From NCBI GenBank assembly GCA_955652915.1, contig CATPCJ010000047.1:1-32871 (forward strand): a DNA stretch of 32,871 nt, in the 5' to 3' direction. Position 1 is the first letter of the stretch. Every line of letters begins with the position of its first letter. The stretch comes from an uncultured Bryobacteraceae bacterium (GTDB lineage Bacteria > Acidobacteriota > Terriglobia > Bryobacterales > Bryobacteraceae). A program made the position numbers and the translations under genes. Positions 16,301-24,076 of the stretch are shown piece by piece. The notes beneath the pieces are model-generated. The model made no database searches. It was not told the DNA's origin and saw only the letters and a list, made by a program, of their open reading frames with translations.

Positions 16301-17422
16301 TCATTTAAAGAGTAGGGGCGCGAACTCGGCCAGATTTCTTCGCCATACCATCCAGGTATGCGCGCCCGGTGTTTCGATGTCCACGTGGCGGATCTGCTTA
16401 GACGTCAGCCATTCGCGGAATTTCCGGTTCGACGCGATCAAGCGATCCTCCGTGCCGCAGGCGATCCACAACAAGTGCAGGCGCGAGCTTGTTTTGGAAT
16501 CCAGGGCCGGATAGGCGACGTCATAATTCTCGGACGCGCCGCCGGCGCTGAACGATCCGATCCAGGAGAATCGGTCCAGTTCGTTGAGGCCAACATAGAG
16601 CGATTCCGCGCCGCCCATCGACAATCCGGCGACCGCGCGCGAATCCCGGTCCTTGGCAACCTTATATTCTTTTTCGATTTGAGGAATCACTTCCGTGAGC
16701 AGGCTTTCCCGGAACTTGCTGTAGTTTCGTTCGCGTAAATTGGCATCGCCGAGTGATCCCCTGCCATTCACAATTTCGGGCGCGCCATAACCGAGCGTCA
16801 TGACGATCAGCATGGGCTTGGCTTTTCCTTGCGCGATGAGATTGTCGACGATCACATTCGCCAGACCCACCGACGTCCAGCCGCTTGCGTCATCGCTGTA
16901 GCCGTGAAATAAGTACAGAACCGGATAGAGCTTTTTCGCGCCGGGGTCGTAACCGGGCGGCGTGTAGACAAAGTAATCCCGATCGTCGCCGACTACGCCG
17001 GAGCGGTAATAATGATGATGAACCTCCCCCCGTGGGACGTCATTTATTTCCCAGGGCAGCGACGAAGGCCCCGGCACGTGTACCGCGCTGCTATTGGAAA
17101 GCAGATTCGGTTTCATCAGATGATTCACCGGATCCATCAGACCGATGCCGTCGGCCACGAACGTATAGCCATAAATATCGGGCGCCAGAGCAGCGGTCGT
17201 GACGGACCATAGGCCATCTTCGTTCCTTTGCATGGGCACGCGCTTCGTCCCTTCCATGGCCAGCAAAACTTCCTTGGCATTTGGATCGCGGAAGCGGAAG
17301 GTCACGGTGGCGTCGGAATGGACCTCTGGAGACACAACTCTCGGGGAGGGAGCCGGTGGCGCCGGCGTCTGAGCCAGCAGTGGGAGTGCGGCAAGGGTGA
17401 AGCAAAATGCAGTGCGAGTCAT
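16301..17422 (-). CDS. Secreted esterase, Fes/enterochelin-esterase-like with N-terminal E-set domain
   Basis: A 373-residue protein with a signal peptide (MTRTAFCFTLAALPLLAQ), an N-terminal immunoglobulin-like E-set/CBM48-type domain (about 30-120, 'VTFRFRDPNAKEVLL', 'YGYTFVADG') and an esterase domain. Catalytic residues are Ser in 'VAGLSMGGAES' (about 267) and His in 'TPGAHTWMVWR' (about 354). In this family the layout is shared by secreted carbohydrate esterases and ferric-enterobactin esterases, so either a xylan or feruloyl ester or another polyester is possible. It lies convergent with the MFS gene 19 nt away and divergent from the NTF2-like gene. The ribosome-binding site is weak. Confidence 0.88.
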   Translation of the reverse strand: MTRTAFCFTLAALPLLAQTPAPPAPSPRVVSPEVHSDATVTFRFRDPNAKEVLLAMEGTKRVPMQRNEDGLWSVTTAALAPDIYGYTFVADGIGLMDPVNHLMKPNLLSNSSAVHVPGPSSLPWEINDVPRGEVHHHYYRSGVVGDDRDYFVYTPPGYDPGAKKLYPVLYLFHGYSDDASGWTSVGLANVIVDNLIAQGKAKPMLIVMTLGYGAPEIVNGRGSLGDANLRERNYSKFRESLLTEVIPQIEKEYKVAKDRDSRAVAGLSMGGAESLYVGLNELDRFSWIGSFSAGGASENYDVAYPALDSKTSSRLHLLWIACGTEDRLIASNRKFREWLTSKQIRHVDIETPGAHTWMVWRRNLAEFAPLLFK

Positions 17423-17467
17423 GTTAGATAGCTTATCCGAATTCGACCCGCTATAAACTATTCAGTG

Positions 17468-17896
17468 ATGACGAAAAATACTTTGGTGTTGAGCTTACTA
17501 AATCTCATAATCGCGTTTGGGCAGAGTCCCAATCAGCCGAGCGTATCCATGCCGGCGCCGCTGGCAAGAGTTCTGACGGATTACGAGAAAGCCTGGAGCC
17601 GGAAAGATGCCGCCGCTCTGGCACAACTGTTTGCCGGCGACGGATTTGTTCTGTCCTCGGGCGCTCCCATGGTCCGGGGGCGCGATGCAATCCGGCGAGC
17701 CTACACGGGTGCCGGTGGGCCGTTGTCGCTCCGCGCGGTAGCTTTTGCGACGGAGGGGAATATTGGCTACATCATCGGAGCATTCGGCGACAGGCCGGGC
17801 GCGCCGGATCGTGGGAAGTTCACGCTCACGCTGCGGCGCGATCCTAGCGGACAATGGCTGATCATGTCTGATATGGATAATGGGAACAGTCGCTAG
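17468..17896 (+). CDS. Exported NTF2-like / DUF4440-type protein
   Basis: About 142 residues. A short signal peptide ('TLVLSLLNLIIAFGQ') leads to a cone-shaped NTF2-like fold: 'VLTDYEKAWSRKDAAALAQLF' (first helices), 'GDGFVLSSGAPMVRGRDAIRRAY' and the closing strand 'GQWLIMSDMDN'. Homologues include SnoaL-like and ketosteroid-isomerase-like proteins, but most DUF4440 members have no known reaction and the pocket residues here do not identify one. ATG 17468 was chosen; a GTG lies one codon earlier. The 45-nt gap to the divergent esterase should hold both promoters. An IS110-type transposase remnant begins directly after the stop. Confidence 0.8.
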   Translation: MTKNTLVLSLLNLIIAFGQSPNQPSVSMPAPLARVLTDYEKAWSRKDAAALAQLFAGDGFVLSSGAPMVRGRDAIRRAYTGAGGPLSLRAVAFATEGNIGYIIGAFGDRPGAPDRGKFTLTLRRDPSGQWLIMSDMDNGNSR

Positions 17897-17900
17897 CGTA

Positions 17901-18150
17901 GTGCCAGGTGTCTGGGGCTGCCTCACACACGCGCAATTGCTATTTTGCCGCCTGTCTCGGCGCATCGCGGCCAAACGCGCCAGGAAACGGGCAGTGTGGG
18001 CAGTGGCCCACGCTATTCTGGTCGCGATTCACTCCATGTTGAAGAACCACCAGCGGCTACTTCGACAAGAATAACGCCGGCGGACTGAAGCGCTACTGCT
18101 TAAGAAGTTAGAGGCGATGCGGCACACCGTGATCCTGGGGCCCGCCGCAG
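17901..18150 (+). pseudogene. Decayed IS110-family transposase, C-terminal fragment
   Basis: Three successive frames can be stitched into the C-terminus of an IS110/IS116/IS902-type transposase. The first gives 'LSRRIAAKRARKRAVWAVAH' continuing with an 'AILVAIHSMLKN' segment and ends at a TAA (18072-18074). The second gives 'GYFDKNNAGGLKRY' and the third 'LLLKKLEAMRHTVIL'. These match, in order, the family's closing 'RRIAARRGKKRA...AVAH', 'DYFD' and 'LVxRLExLGxxVxL' segments. Two frameshifts and stops show it is dead. It covers only the end of the gene and no terminal repeats were found. It fills most of the gap between the NTF2-like and TPR genes. Confidence 0.7.
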
Positions 18151-18243
18151 GAGTTTTCAAGGGAGTCTCCACGCAGCAGTCTGAGAGGCCGCGCCACGTA
18201 CTTTCAACGCAATGTGCTAACTTGGAATTCCGGAAACGTTTTG

Positions 18244-19890
18244 ATGCGTCGCTGTTTTTTGCTGTCGCTGTGCTTCGCGGTTACCACCGCGCTGCCCGCC
18301 TCGAATCCGAAGTCCCAAAAAGCGTTCAAGGATGGCCTGCGCTACGAGGCCGTCAGCCAGTGGAAAGATGCCGAGAAGGCCTATTCCGAGGCGATCGAGA
18401 ACGACCCGGCCGGCACCCCCTCCTATCAGCATCGAGGCAAAGTCCGATATGCCATGGGCGACTATCAGCATGCCCTGGAAGATGCGGATGTGTTCCTCCG
18501 AATGCAGCCCGCCAGCGCGGAAGGGTATCAACTTCGCGGCGACATCCAGCGGGGCTTGAGGGATCAAGGCAAGGCCCTAGCCGATTACAACCGGGCCATC
18601 GCGCTGGGACTCGATACACCGGCCATATACAATAGCCGCGCCGCCGTCCACGCCGCGCTGGGCGAAAACCAGGCGGCCATTGCGGATTACAGCATTGGCA
18701 TCAAACTGCGGCTCGACGATCCGATACCGATCAAAGAGCGGGGCAATGCCTACGCCAATCTCGGGCGGTATCGCGACGCCATCGAAGATTACGACCAGGC
18801 CATCAGCCTGACGGCGGATAACACCGATGCATATCTGGACCGCGGTTTCGCCTGGGGGCAACTCGGCGATTTCGCGCGAGCCATCAAGGATTTCGACCTG
18901 GTTCTGGCCATCCGGCCGAAAGACGCCAAGGCTTACACACTGCGCGGCGCCGCGTATTTGAAGAAGGACGACAATGAACGCGCCATCGCGGATTTTACGG
19001 AAGCCGTCAAGCTTACGCCCACGGATTCATACCTGTTCCTGGCGCGCGCCGCCGCCCTGGTGAAGTTAGGGCGTCAGCAAGAGGCTTTGGCGGACCGGGA
19101 AGAGGCGGTGCGCTTGCAGCCGCGATTGGCGGAGGCGTATCTCGCCCGCGGCGGATCTTATCATCAGATCGGACTCCACGAAAAGGGACTTGAGGATCGC
19201 ACCAAGGCGATCGACCTGAACCCAAATCTTCCGGAGGCTTGGTTCGCGCGCGGCAGCGCTTACTACCTTCTTGGCGACTATGCAAGAGCGCATGCCGATG
19301 TCGCGCAAGCTGTGCGGCTCCGTCCGGACTATCGGGAAGCGGTTGAGGTACTGCAGAAAACCGAGAACAAACTAGCGGAGACGAAAAAGGCCGAGCCGTC
19401 TGTGACCGCCGAAACGGTACCCGCCGAGACGGTATCTCCCGCGCCGGAGCGGGTGGCAGCCAGTCCGCCGGCGACGCCCGCGCCGGAAGCGCCGAAGCAG
19501 GCGATCGCGCCCCAGCCCGAACCGTCCAAGGCGGCCGTTGCGGCGTTGCCCCCGCCATCAATGGCCCGAGCGCCGCGCTTAACGAACTCGGCCGAACAGC
19601 TCGACCTGCAAGGCCGCACGCTGACGCAGGACGGTAAGTATCCCGAAGCGATCTTGGCGTTGACCGAAGCGATTCGTTTGAAGCCGGATTTTTCGCGAGC
19701 CTACAACGCACGCGGATTCGCCTATCTAAGGATGAAGGATTACGAGCGCGCGCTCGCGGATTTCGATCAGGCCATCAAGTTGGATCCGAAGTATGAAAAT
19801 GCGATTCAGAACCGGTCGGTGGCGACACGGGCCATGGAGCACACTTTCGAAAGCCGTCAGGCGGCGAAATCCAAGAACGGCAAGCGGTAA
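18244..19890 (+). CDS. Exported tetratricopeptide-repeat (TPR) protein
   Basis: The 548-residue protein has a signal peptide (MRRCFLLSLCFAVTTALPAS) and about ten TPR units over residues 30-370, shown by repeats such as 'ALADYNRAIALGLD', 'AIEDYDQAISLTADN', 'AIADFTEAVKLTPTD' and 'EDRTKAIDLNPNLPEAW'. A Pro/Ala/Glu-rich linker follows (about 385-445), then two more TPRs ('ILALTEAIRLKPDF', 'ALADFDQAIKLDPKYEN'). TPRs form protein-binding solenoids, so it probably organises an envelope complex. The ATG at 18244 is preferred over an upstream in-frame ATG (18214) because the signal peptide starts there. The linker divides the solenoid in two, suggesting two separate binding surfaces. Partners are unknown. 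Confidence 0.9.
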   Translation: MRRCFLLSLCFAVTTALPASNPKSQKAFKDGLRYEAVSQWKDAEKAYSEAIENDPAGTPSYQHRGKVRYAMGDYQHALEDADVFLRMQPASAEGYQLRGDIQRGLRDQGKALADYNRAIALGLDTPAIYNSRAAVHAALGENQAAIADYSIGIKLRLDDPIPIKERGNAYANLGRYRDAIEDYDQAISLTADNTDAYLDRGFAWGQLGDFARAIKDFDLVLAIRPKDAKAYTLRGAAYLKKDDNERAIADFTEAVKLTPTDSYLFLARAAALVKLGRQQEALADREEAVRLQPRLAEAYLARGGSYHQIGLHEKGLEDRTKAIDLNPNLPEAWFARGSAYYLLGDYARAHADVAQAVRLRPDYREAVEVLQKTENKLAETKKAEPSVTAETVPAETVSPAPERVAASPPATPAPEAPKQAIAPQPEPSKAAVAALPPPSMARAPRLTNSAEQLDLQGRTLTQDGKYPEAILALTEAIRLKPDFSRAYNARGFAYLRMKDYERALADFDQAIKLDPKYENAIQNRSVATRAMEHTFESRQAAKSKNGKR

Positions 19891-19967
19891 CATTTTTTGG
19901 GCCGGCAGTCTTGCCCAAGGGCCGTACGTTCGGGTTGCTTGGATTTCCACGTACGGGCCGTCCACCA

Positions 19968-20058
19968 GCTCACCCATTGGGAAATGGAAGATGTATGATG
20001 TAGAGAGTTATCGGCGTATGCTGAGTACCCGGTCTCAATAACGAGCGGAGTGAACATC
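19968..20058 (+). promoter_or_regulatory. Conserved leader of first small basic protein (copy 1)
   Basis: About 90 nt before the start codon align with 20593-20688 at roughly three positions in four. Shared blocks are gctcaccca, tgggaaa, gtatgatgta, gcgtatgctgagt and gagcggagtgaaca. The last block carries the GCGGAG ribosome-binding site. TATGAT at 19994-19999, preceded by TG, could be a -10 box, though no clear -35 is at the right distance. The conservation of non-coding blocks implies a shared promoter or 5' untranslated control element. Just upstream, ccgtacgt (19922-19929) and acgtacgg (19949-19956) form a hairpin after the TPR gene that could end its transcript. Confidence 0.7.
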
Positions 20059-20433
20059 ATGGTAGAAACGCAACCAATCGTTGTAAACGTCAAAGAGAAG
20101 AAGACGAAGAAGAAGAAACGGAAGTATTCCAAAGGAATCCAGAGCATCCAGATGTCCGAGGTCGCTCTGACGCGCGGCGCCAACCGGCTCGCTTCGGCGG
20201 TGTCCTCGGGCCTTCGCGAATATCGCCAACGCCGTGACAAGTCGTCCCTCAAGAAGCGCGACGGAATGATGCTGAACTATGTGCCCAGTGTGGGCCGGGG
20301 AATCAGCAAGGGGATTCGCCGGGCAAGCATGATTCCCTACGATCTGTCCAAAGCGATTAACCACAGAGAATTTCAGAATGCGATGCGTTACATCGCCAGG
20401 ACGATGACCGCCTTCAAGTTCCCTTCTTCGTGA
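20059..20433 (+). CDS. Small lysine/arginine-rich protein of unknown function (1)
   Basis: A 124-residue, strongly basic protein. It opens with a short 'QPIVVNVKEKKTKKKKRKYS' segment and continues as an amphipathic helical region with 'GANRLASAVSSGLREYRQRR' and 'SVGRGISKGIRRASMIPYDL'. No signal peptide or membrane segment is seen. I cannot name a function; it may belong to a Pfam family of unknown function (DUF6312 comes to mind, unverified). ATG 20059 has GCGGAG 8 nt upstream. It shares the 'PIVVN' opening and its whole leader with the next small gene, so the two are probably co-regulated. The charge would allow binding to nucleic acid, membrane phospholipid or an acidic partner. Confidence 0.75.
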   Translation: MVETQPIVVNVKEKKTKKKKRKYSKGIQSIQMSEVALTRGANRLASAVSSGLREYRQRRDKSSLKKRDGMMLNYVPSVGRGISKGIRRASMIPYDLSKAINHREFQNAMRYIARTMTAFKFPSS

Positions 20434-20592
20434 GCGGTTGATGGGGCCGCGAAGCCGCCGGTAAGCGGTGTTGCGCTCCATCTTTCAGGCCTGTCGGCTG
20501 GCGCAGTTGGTTTCCGCGGTATCTTTGCGCGCCCAATTGCGAAATGCGCGTCCAGGAAACGACCGGCCATTTGAGCCTCCGGCACGGTCGTC

Positions 20593-20688
20593 GCTCACCC
20601 ATGGGAAACCGGAAGAGGTATGATGTAAAGGGTCAACAGCGTATGCTGAGTGCCCTGCTTCAAGAATGAGCGGAGTGAACACAATACC
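20593..20688 (+). promoter_or_regulatory. Conserved leader of second small basic protein (copy 2)
   Basis: This is the partner of the leader at 19968-20058. The same ordered blocks recur, ending in gagcggagtgaaca before the start. The distance from GGAG to ATG is 13 nt here and 8 nt in copy 1. The two copies lie 625 nt apart, each immediately before a small basic protein gene, while the genes themselves differ. So the leader, not the coding region, is the duplicated and retained part. Confidence 0.7.
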
Positions 20689-21030
20689 ATGACAGAAAAA
20701 ACAGTCTTCACCGAAAAGAAAGATTCTCCCAACCCGGAAGGGAAGCCCGCGCACGGGGCCAGCCACGTGGCCTCTGCCAAGATCGCGGAGCGGCCCATTG
20801 TGGTTAACCTGGGCTCTGCGCGACGCAAGCGCATCAAGGAGCTCAAAAACGGCACAGGAAAACTGGTGGGCAAGGTGAGAACCGCTGTCGAACTTGTGGC
20901 CGCCGACCTTGGCCATGATGCAGAGGGGCAGACGCTACTTCCTGTCGTCGTCCTCTACAAAGAAAAGGTTTCCTACAAGAAGAAGCGGCGTGGCGGGCCG
21001 CAGGGTATGTGTCCGTTCTGCTGCGTCTGA
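20689..21030 (+). CDS. Small basic protein with C-terminal Cys cluster (2)
   Basis: A 113-residue protein. A polar N-terminus of about 38 residues is followed by 'ERPIVVNLGSARRKRIKELK', then 'TGKLVGKVRTAVELVAADLG', 'TLLPVVVLYKEKVSYKKKRR' and a closing 'GMCPFCCV' with three cysteines that could bind metal or be lipid- or disulfide-modified. No export signal is seen. It may correspond to a DUF6200-like family of unknown function; this is from memory and unverified. ATG 20689 follows the conserved GAGCGGAGTGAACA block; an in-frame GTG at 20650 lies inside the conserved leader and is unlikely. It is co-oriented with the first small protein and probably co-regulated. Confidence 0.75.
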   Translation: MTEKTVFTEKKDSPNPEGKPAHGASHVASAKIAERPIVVNLGSARRKRIKELKNGTGKLVGKVRTAVELVAADLGHDAEGQTLLPVVVLYKEKVSYKKKRRGGPQGMCPFCCV

Positions 21031-21132
21031 GTCGAGTGCCCGGCGCGCGTTAGTGCGCTGCGCATCCAGTCAGGCCGAGGCAGCGCCCCTTGATTCTTTA
21101 GAAGGACGCCTGCTGGGTTCAGGGAGGTGCCA

Positions 21133-21222
21133 ATGGCACAAGTGCGGGCAATTCATCACGAACCCATGGTGGACGTGCCGCTAGCGCGCCTTGACTTCAA
21201 TAGTTGCGCGCGCGTGGCTTAA
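21133..21222 (+). CDS. Possible 29-residue leader peptide with strong RBS
   Basis: A frame of 30 codons starts at ATG 21133 directly after an ideal ribosome-binding site (AGGGAGG, 4-5 nt spacing) and ends at TAA 21222, only 5 nt before the GTG of the oxidoreductase gene, which itself lacks a good site. This layout fits a leader peptide or small protein that couples translation into the next gene. The start codon lies in a short palindrome (gtgcc-aat-ggcac). The peptide contains a His pair and one Cys and has no membrane segment. Short frames arise by chance, so confidence is limited. Confidence 0.35.
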   Translation: MAQVRAIHHEPMVDVPLARLDFNSCARVA

Positions 21223-21227
21223 CGCTT

Positions 21228-22244
21228 GTGCGACAAGTCGTCATCACCCGGCACGGTGGACCCGAGGTTCTCCAGATTCGCGAGGCGCCGGATCCGGTGC
21301 CTGGTCCGGACGAGGTCCGGATCGCGGTGCGCGCCATTGGCGTGAACTTCGCGGATGTCCTTGCACGGGTCGGGCTCTATCCGGACGCGCCGCGGCCGCC
21401 GGCCGTTGTCGGCTACGAAGTAGCCGGAGTCGTCGACGCCGTTGGACACGCCGTGGAGGGCCGCCGGGAGGGAGATCGCGTCCTGGCCTTGACACGATTC
21501 GGCGGGTATTCCACCTCGGTCGTAGTTCCCGCCGCGCACGCCCTTTCGGTCCCGTCGCGTCTGAGCGATGCCCAGGCCGCGGCGATCCCGGTGAACTACC
21601 TGACGGCCTTGGTGGCGCTGTATAAACTCGGGAATCTCGAGGCCGGTGAGACCGTCCTTCTGCATGGCGCCGGCGGTGGCGTCGGCATTGCCGCCATCCA
21701 GCTCGCCCAGCTCCGGAACGCCGGGATTATCGGTACTGCGTCTACTGCAAAGCACGAGACCCTTCGCCAGCTCGGCGTCCAGCACGTCATCGATCCTCTG
21801 CGGAGCGACGTCACCGCCGAGGTGCGCCGGCTCACCGGCGGCCGTGGTGTAGACGTCGTGCTCGATCCAATCGGCGGGAGACACTTCCGCGACAGCTATC
21901 GGCTCCTCGCGCCGCTGGGACGCCTCGTGGTATTCGGCGCGGCGAGTGCGATTGGGGAACGGCGAAGCTGGTGGCGCGCCGGGCTCACGCTCTTACAGAT
22001 GCCGTCGTTCAAGCCGATGTCGCTCATCAACGACAATCGCGGCGTATTGGGGTTGAACCTCGGTCGTTTGTGGACCGAGGAGCGTCGAATCGCCAACATG
22101 ATGGCGGAGATCCTTCAACTTGTCGAAGCCGGGAGCCTGCAACCGGTCGTCGGGAAGGTTTTTCCGTTCGAGGGCGCCGCCGGCGCGCATCGCTTCCTGC
22201 AGTCGCGCTCGAACATTGGCAAAGTCGTTCTCACCGTGCCGTGA
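21228..22244 (+). CDS. MDR-superfamily oxidoreductase (quinone oxidoreductase / VAT1-like)
   Basis: The 338-residue protein is a medium-chain dehydrogenase/reductase. The GroES-like half has 'RHGGPEVLQIREAPDPVPGP' and 'GVNFADVLARVGLYP'. The Rossmann half has 'LLHGAGGGVGIAAIQLA' (about 143-158, NADPH-binding). The zinc-ligand cysteines of alcohol dehydrogenases are absent, placing it with NADPH-dependent quinone or enoyl reductases, closest in feel to VAT1-like members ('LTRFGGYSTSVVV', 'NYLTALVALYKLG'). It could reduce a quinone or an enoyl thioester. The start is taken as GTG 21228; TTG 21204 in the same frame is the alternative. It follows the small-protein genes and converges on the acyl-CoA dehydrogenase operon, whose pathway it may serve. 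Confidence 0.88.
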   Translation: MRQVVITRHGGPEVLQIREAPDPVPGPDEVRIAVRAIGVNFADVLARVGLYPDAPRPPAVVGYEVAGVVDAVGHAVEGRREGDRVLALTRFGGYSTSVVVPAAHALSVPSRLSDAQAAAIPVNYLTALVALYKLGNLEAGETVLLHGAGGGVGIAAIQLAQLRNAGIIGTASTAKHETLRQLGVQHVIDPLRSDVTAEVRRLTGGRGVDVVLDPIGGRHFRDSYRLLAPLGRLVVFGAASAIGERRSWWRAGLTLLQMPSFKPMSLINDNRGVLGLNLGRLWTEERRIANMMAEILQLVEAGSLQPVVGKVFPFEGAAGAHRFLQSRSNIGKVVLTVP

Positions 22245-22302
22245 CCAGCGAACGCTTCAAGACGGAATCGGCGGACCCGCCTCAAGACGAGCAACGATTC
22301 GA

Positions 22303-23439
22303 TTACTTGATGTTGTAGCTGGCGCCCCCGAGAAAGCCGGAGAGCTGTTCGACCATGCTCGCCCGGTTCGGCGGATGGAGGCCGAGCGCGTGCGCCGCGG
22401 CGAATAAATAGCTGATCTCCGAGGATTGCACGAACGCGATGCCGCCGAGTATTTCGAACGCGAGGGCGGTGGCGCGTTCGATCGCATTCTGCACCGCGTA
22501 CCGCACCAGCAGCATCCGCGCCAGTTCATCCTTGCCCCGCGGATTCGCCATCATCGACCGGGCGATCCCTTCCAGCGCCGCCGCCGCGCCTTCCAGCTCG
22601 ATACCCAACTGTGTCTTGTCGGCCGCGGTGCCTTTCTTGCTCTGGATGGCGCGATGAACCAGGGCGCTCGCCACGCCGAGGTAAGACGCCGACAGCAAGA
22701 TCTCGAACCAAAGGAAGCCGCTGATTTGCGCCGATTCCACGTCGCCATCGTCCGACAAGGGATACACCAGGCGATCTTCGAGCTGGACGTCCTTGAGGAT
22801 CACCATGTCGCTCTCCGCGCCCGCCAGCACCCAGTTGTTCCAATACCGTTGGCGCTCGATGCCCGCGGATTTGATCGGGATCAGCACGACTGCCAGCTTG
22901 TCCGCCCCCGTCGCCGCCGCCGAGCCGTCCACCACGCGCACGCTTGCCGTCAACAGGTCCATCGACCACGTGAGGCTACAGGGCTTCTTCTGGCCGTTGA
23001 TGACGACGTTACCGTTATGGCGGCGGGCTTCCATCGATGGCTGCAGGATGCCGCGGCCGGTCTGGCCTTCGGAGAACCCCGACGCCACCAGCCTGTCCTG
23101 CGTCGCAATGGCCTCCAGCAGGAGTCCCTCCAGACCGCTGCCCGAGAGATACACCTCCACCAGCGTCGCGATCGAGAAGTTGTGCATCGCCACCGCGACC
23201 GCGAGCGACGGCGAGCGGCTGCCGATGGCGCGGTGGATGTGAATCGCATCGACCGGAGATGCCCCTTTTCCGGCATATTGGCGCGGGATCAACAGCTTGG
23301 CGCCTCCATGTTGGCGATAGAGTTCAGGCCCCGGGCTGCCGTGTTGCTCGAAATCCATCATGGGCGCTTGTGTCAGGGCGCTGTCGAGCCCCGGCAGGAA
23401 CTTTTCGAGTGTCGCGCGTTCCGTGGCTAGAAATTCCAT
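22303..23439 (-). CDS. Acyl-CoA dehydrogenase-like flavoprotein, atypical
   Basis: A 378-residue protein with the three-part acyl-CoA dehydrogenase fold: N-terminal helices ('LLIPRQYAGKGASPVDAIHI', then 'AVAMHNFSIATLVEVY'), a middle beta domain ('GNVVINGQKKPCSLTWSMDL', the usual FAD-contacting stretch) and a C-terminal helical bundle ('YLGVASALVHRAI', 'EILGGIAFVQSSE'). The common C-terminal catalytic Glu segment (Y-E-G-T type) is not seen; in its place is 'LHPPNRASMVEQLSGFLGG'. The substrate may therefore be carrier-bound, or the enzyme may be a flavin monooxygenase-like relative. ATG 23439 was chosen over GTG 23490 because CCGGAG lies 8-9 nt ahead. It is the last gene of the operon running left from 28784. 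Confidence 0.85.
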   Translation of the reverse strand: MEFLATERATLEKFLPGLDSALTQAPMMDFEQHGSPGPELYRQHGGAKLLIPRQYAGKGASPVDAIHIHRAIGSRSPSLAVAVAMHNFSIATLVEVYLSGSGLEGLLLEAIATQDRLVASGFSEGQTGRGILQPSMEARRHNGNVVINGQKKPCSLTWSMDLLTASVRVVDGSAAATGADKLAVVLIPIKSAGIERQRYWNNWVLAGAESDMVILKDVQLEDRLVYPLSDDGDVESAQISGFLWFEILLSASYLGVASALVHRAIQSKKGTAADKTQLGIELEGAAAALEGIARSMMANPRGKDELARMLLVRYAVQNAIERATALAFEILGGIAFVQSSEISYLFAAAHALGLHPPNRASMVEQLSGFLGGASYNIK

Positions 23440-23494
23440 GGATGAGACTCCGGGGTTGGATGCTTGGCGCCCCAGGATGGGCGTGGACACCGCG

Positions 23495-23968
23495 TCATGA
23501 CGACAGGCATTGCGATCTTGGCCGCGACACGAACTCTACTCGACCGCCCAACAGGCCCCGTAAAATCGACTCGACGTTCTCCTCCAGCGCCCGTTCGGCG
23601 ATCGGCTCGATGATGTCGCTGATGCTGGGCACGCCCATGTCGAACGAAGCGACGAAGCGAATCTGGCATCCGGCGTTGGTGTCGGAGAGCTCCCACGTGC
23701 CTGAGAAGTATTTCGCATCGCCCTCGATCTGCTCGAAATGGATGGCGAGCTTATCGACGTCGAAAACGTCGACTTCCGTCCAGCGCATAATACCCTGGCG
23801 AAAATTGACTTCCCATTTTGAGACCGAACGGTCTTTTGTCTTTTCCGTGAAGATCACGCTGCGCACAGCATCGCATTGCTTCTGGTATTGCTCAAAATCC
23901 GAAATGATGGGAAACACCTCGCTTGCCGTTCGCCCCTCGGCGACAGCGACGATGTCGAGCGTTCGCAT
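23495..23968 (-). CDS. SRPBCC-superfamily protein (polyketide cyclase / lipid-transport-like)
   Basis: A 157-residue protein of the START/Bet v1-like helix-grip fold. Hallmarks are 'AEGRTASEVFPIISDFEQYQ' at the N-terminus, 'SKWEVNFRQGIMRWTEVDVF', 'GTWELSDTNAGCQIRF' and the long C-terminal helix 'IIEPIAERALEENVESILRG'. Members bind hydrophobic ligands in a deep pocket; some act as aromatases or cyclases in polyketide pathways and some as coenzyme Q-binding proteins (COQ10-like). Which applies is open, but an UbiB-family gene in the same operon makes a lipid or quinone ligand reasonable. AGGGAGAG lies about 7-9 nt before ATG. A 108-nt gap to the aminotransferase could hold an internal promoter (taagataaag). 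Confidence 0.85.
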   Translation of the reverse strand: MRTLDIVAVAEGRTASEVFPIISDFEQYQKQCDAVRSVIFTEKTKDRSVSKWEVNFRQGIMRWTEVDVFDVDKLAIHFEQIEGDAKYFSGTWELSDTNAGCQIRFVASFDMGVPSISDIIEPIAERALEENVESILRGLLGGRVEFVSRPRSQCLSS

Positions 23969-24076
23969 GTTTTAAACTCTCCCTGGACGATGATGATGAG
24001 GATACTGCTCTCGCGGTGAAGAGACGACCGCGCCTGTTGCCTCTTTATCTTACACCAGCGCCGGCCGCATGTCCCT

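Noticed and set aside
22426..23975. Long plus-strand frames opposite the acyl-CoA dehydrogenase and SRPBCC genes
   Set aside because: High-GC shadow frames. The minus-strand frames have clear domains, ribosome-binding sites and tight operon spacing.
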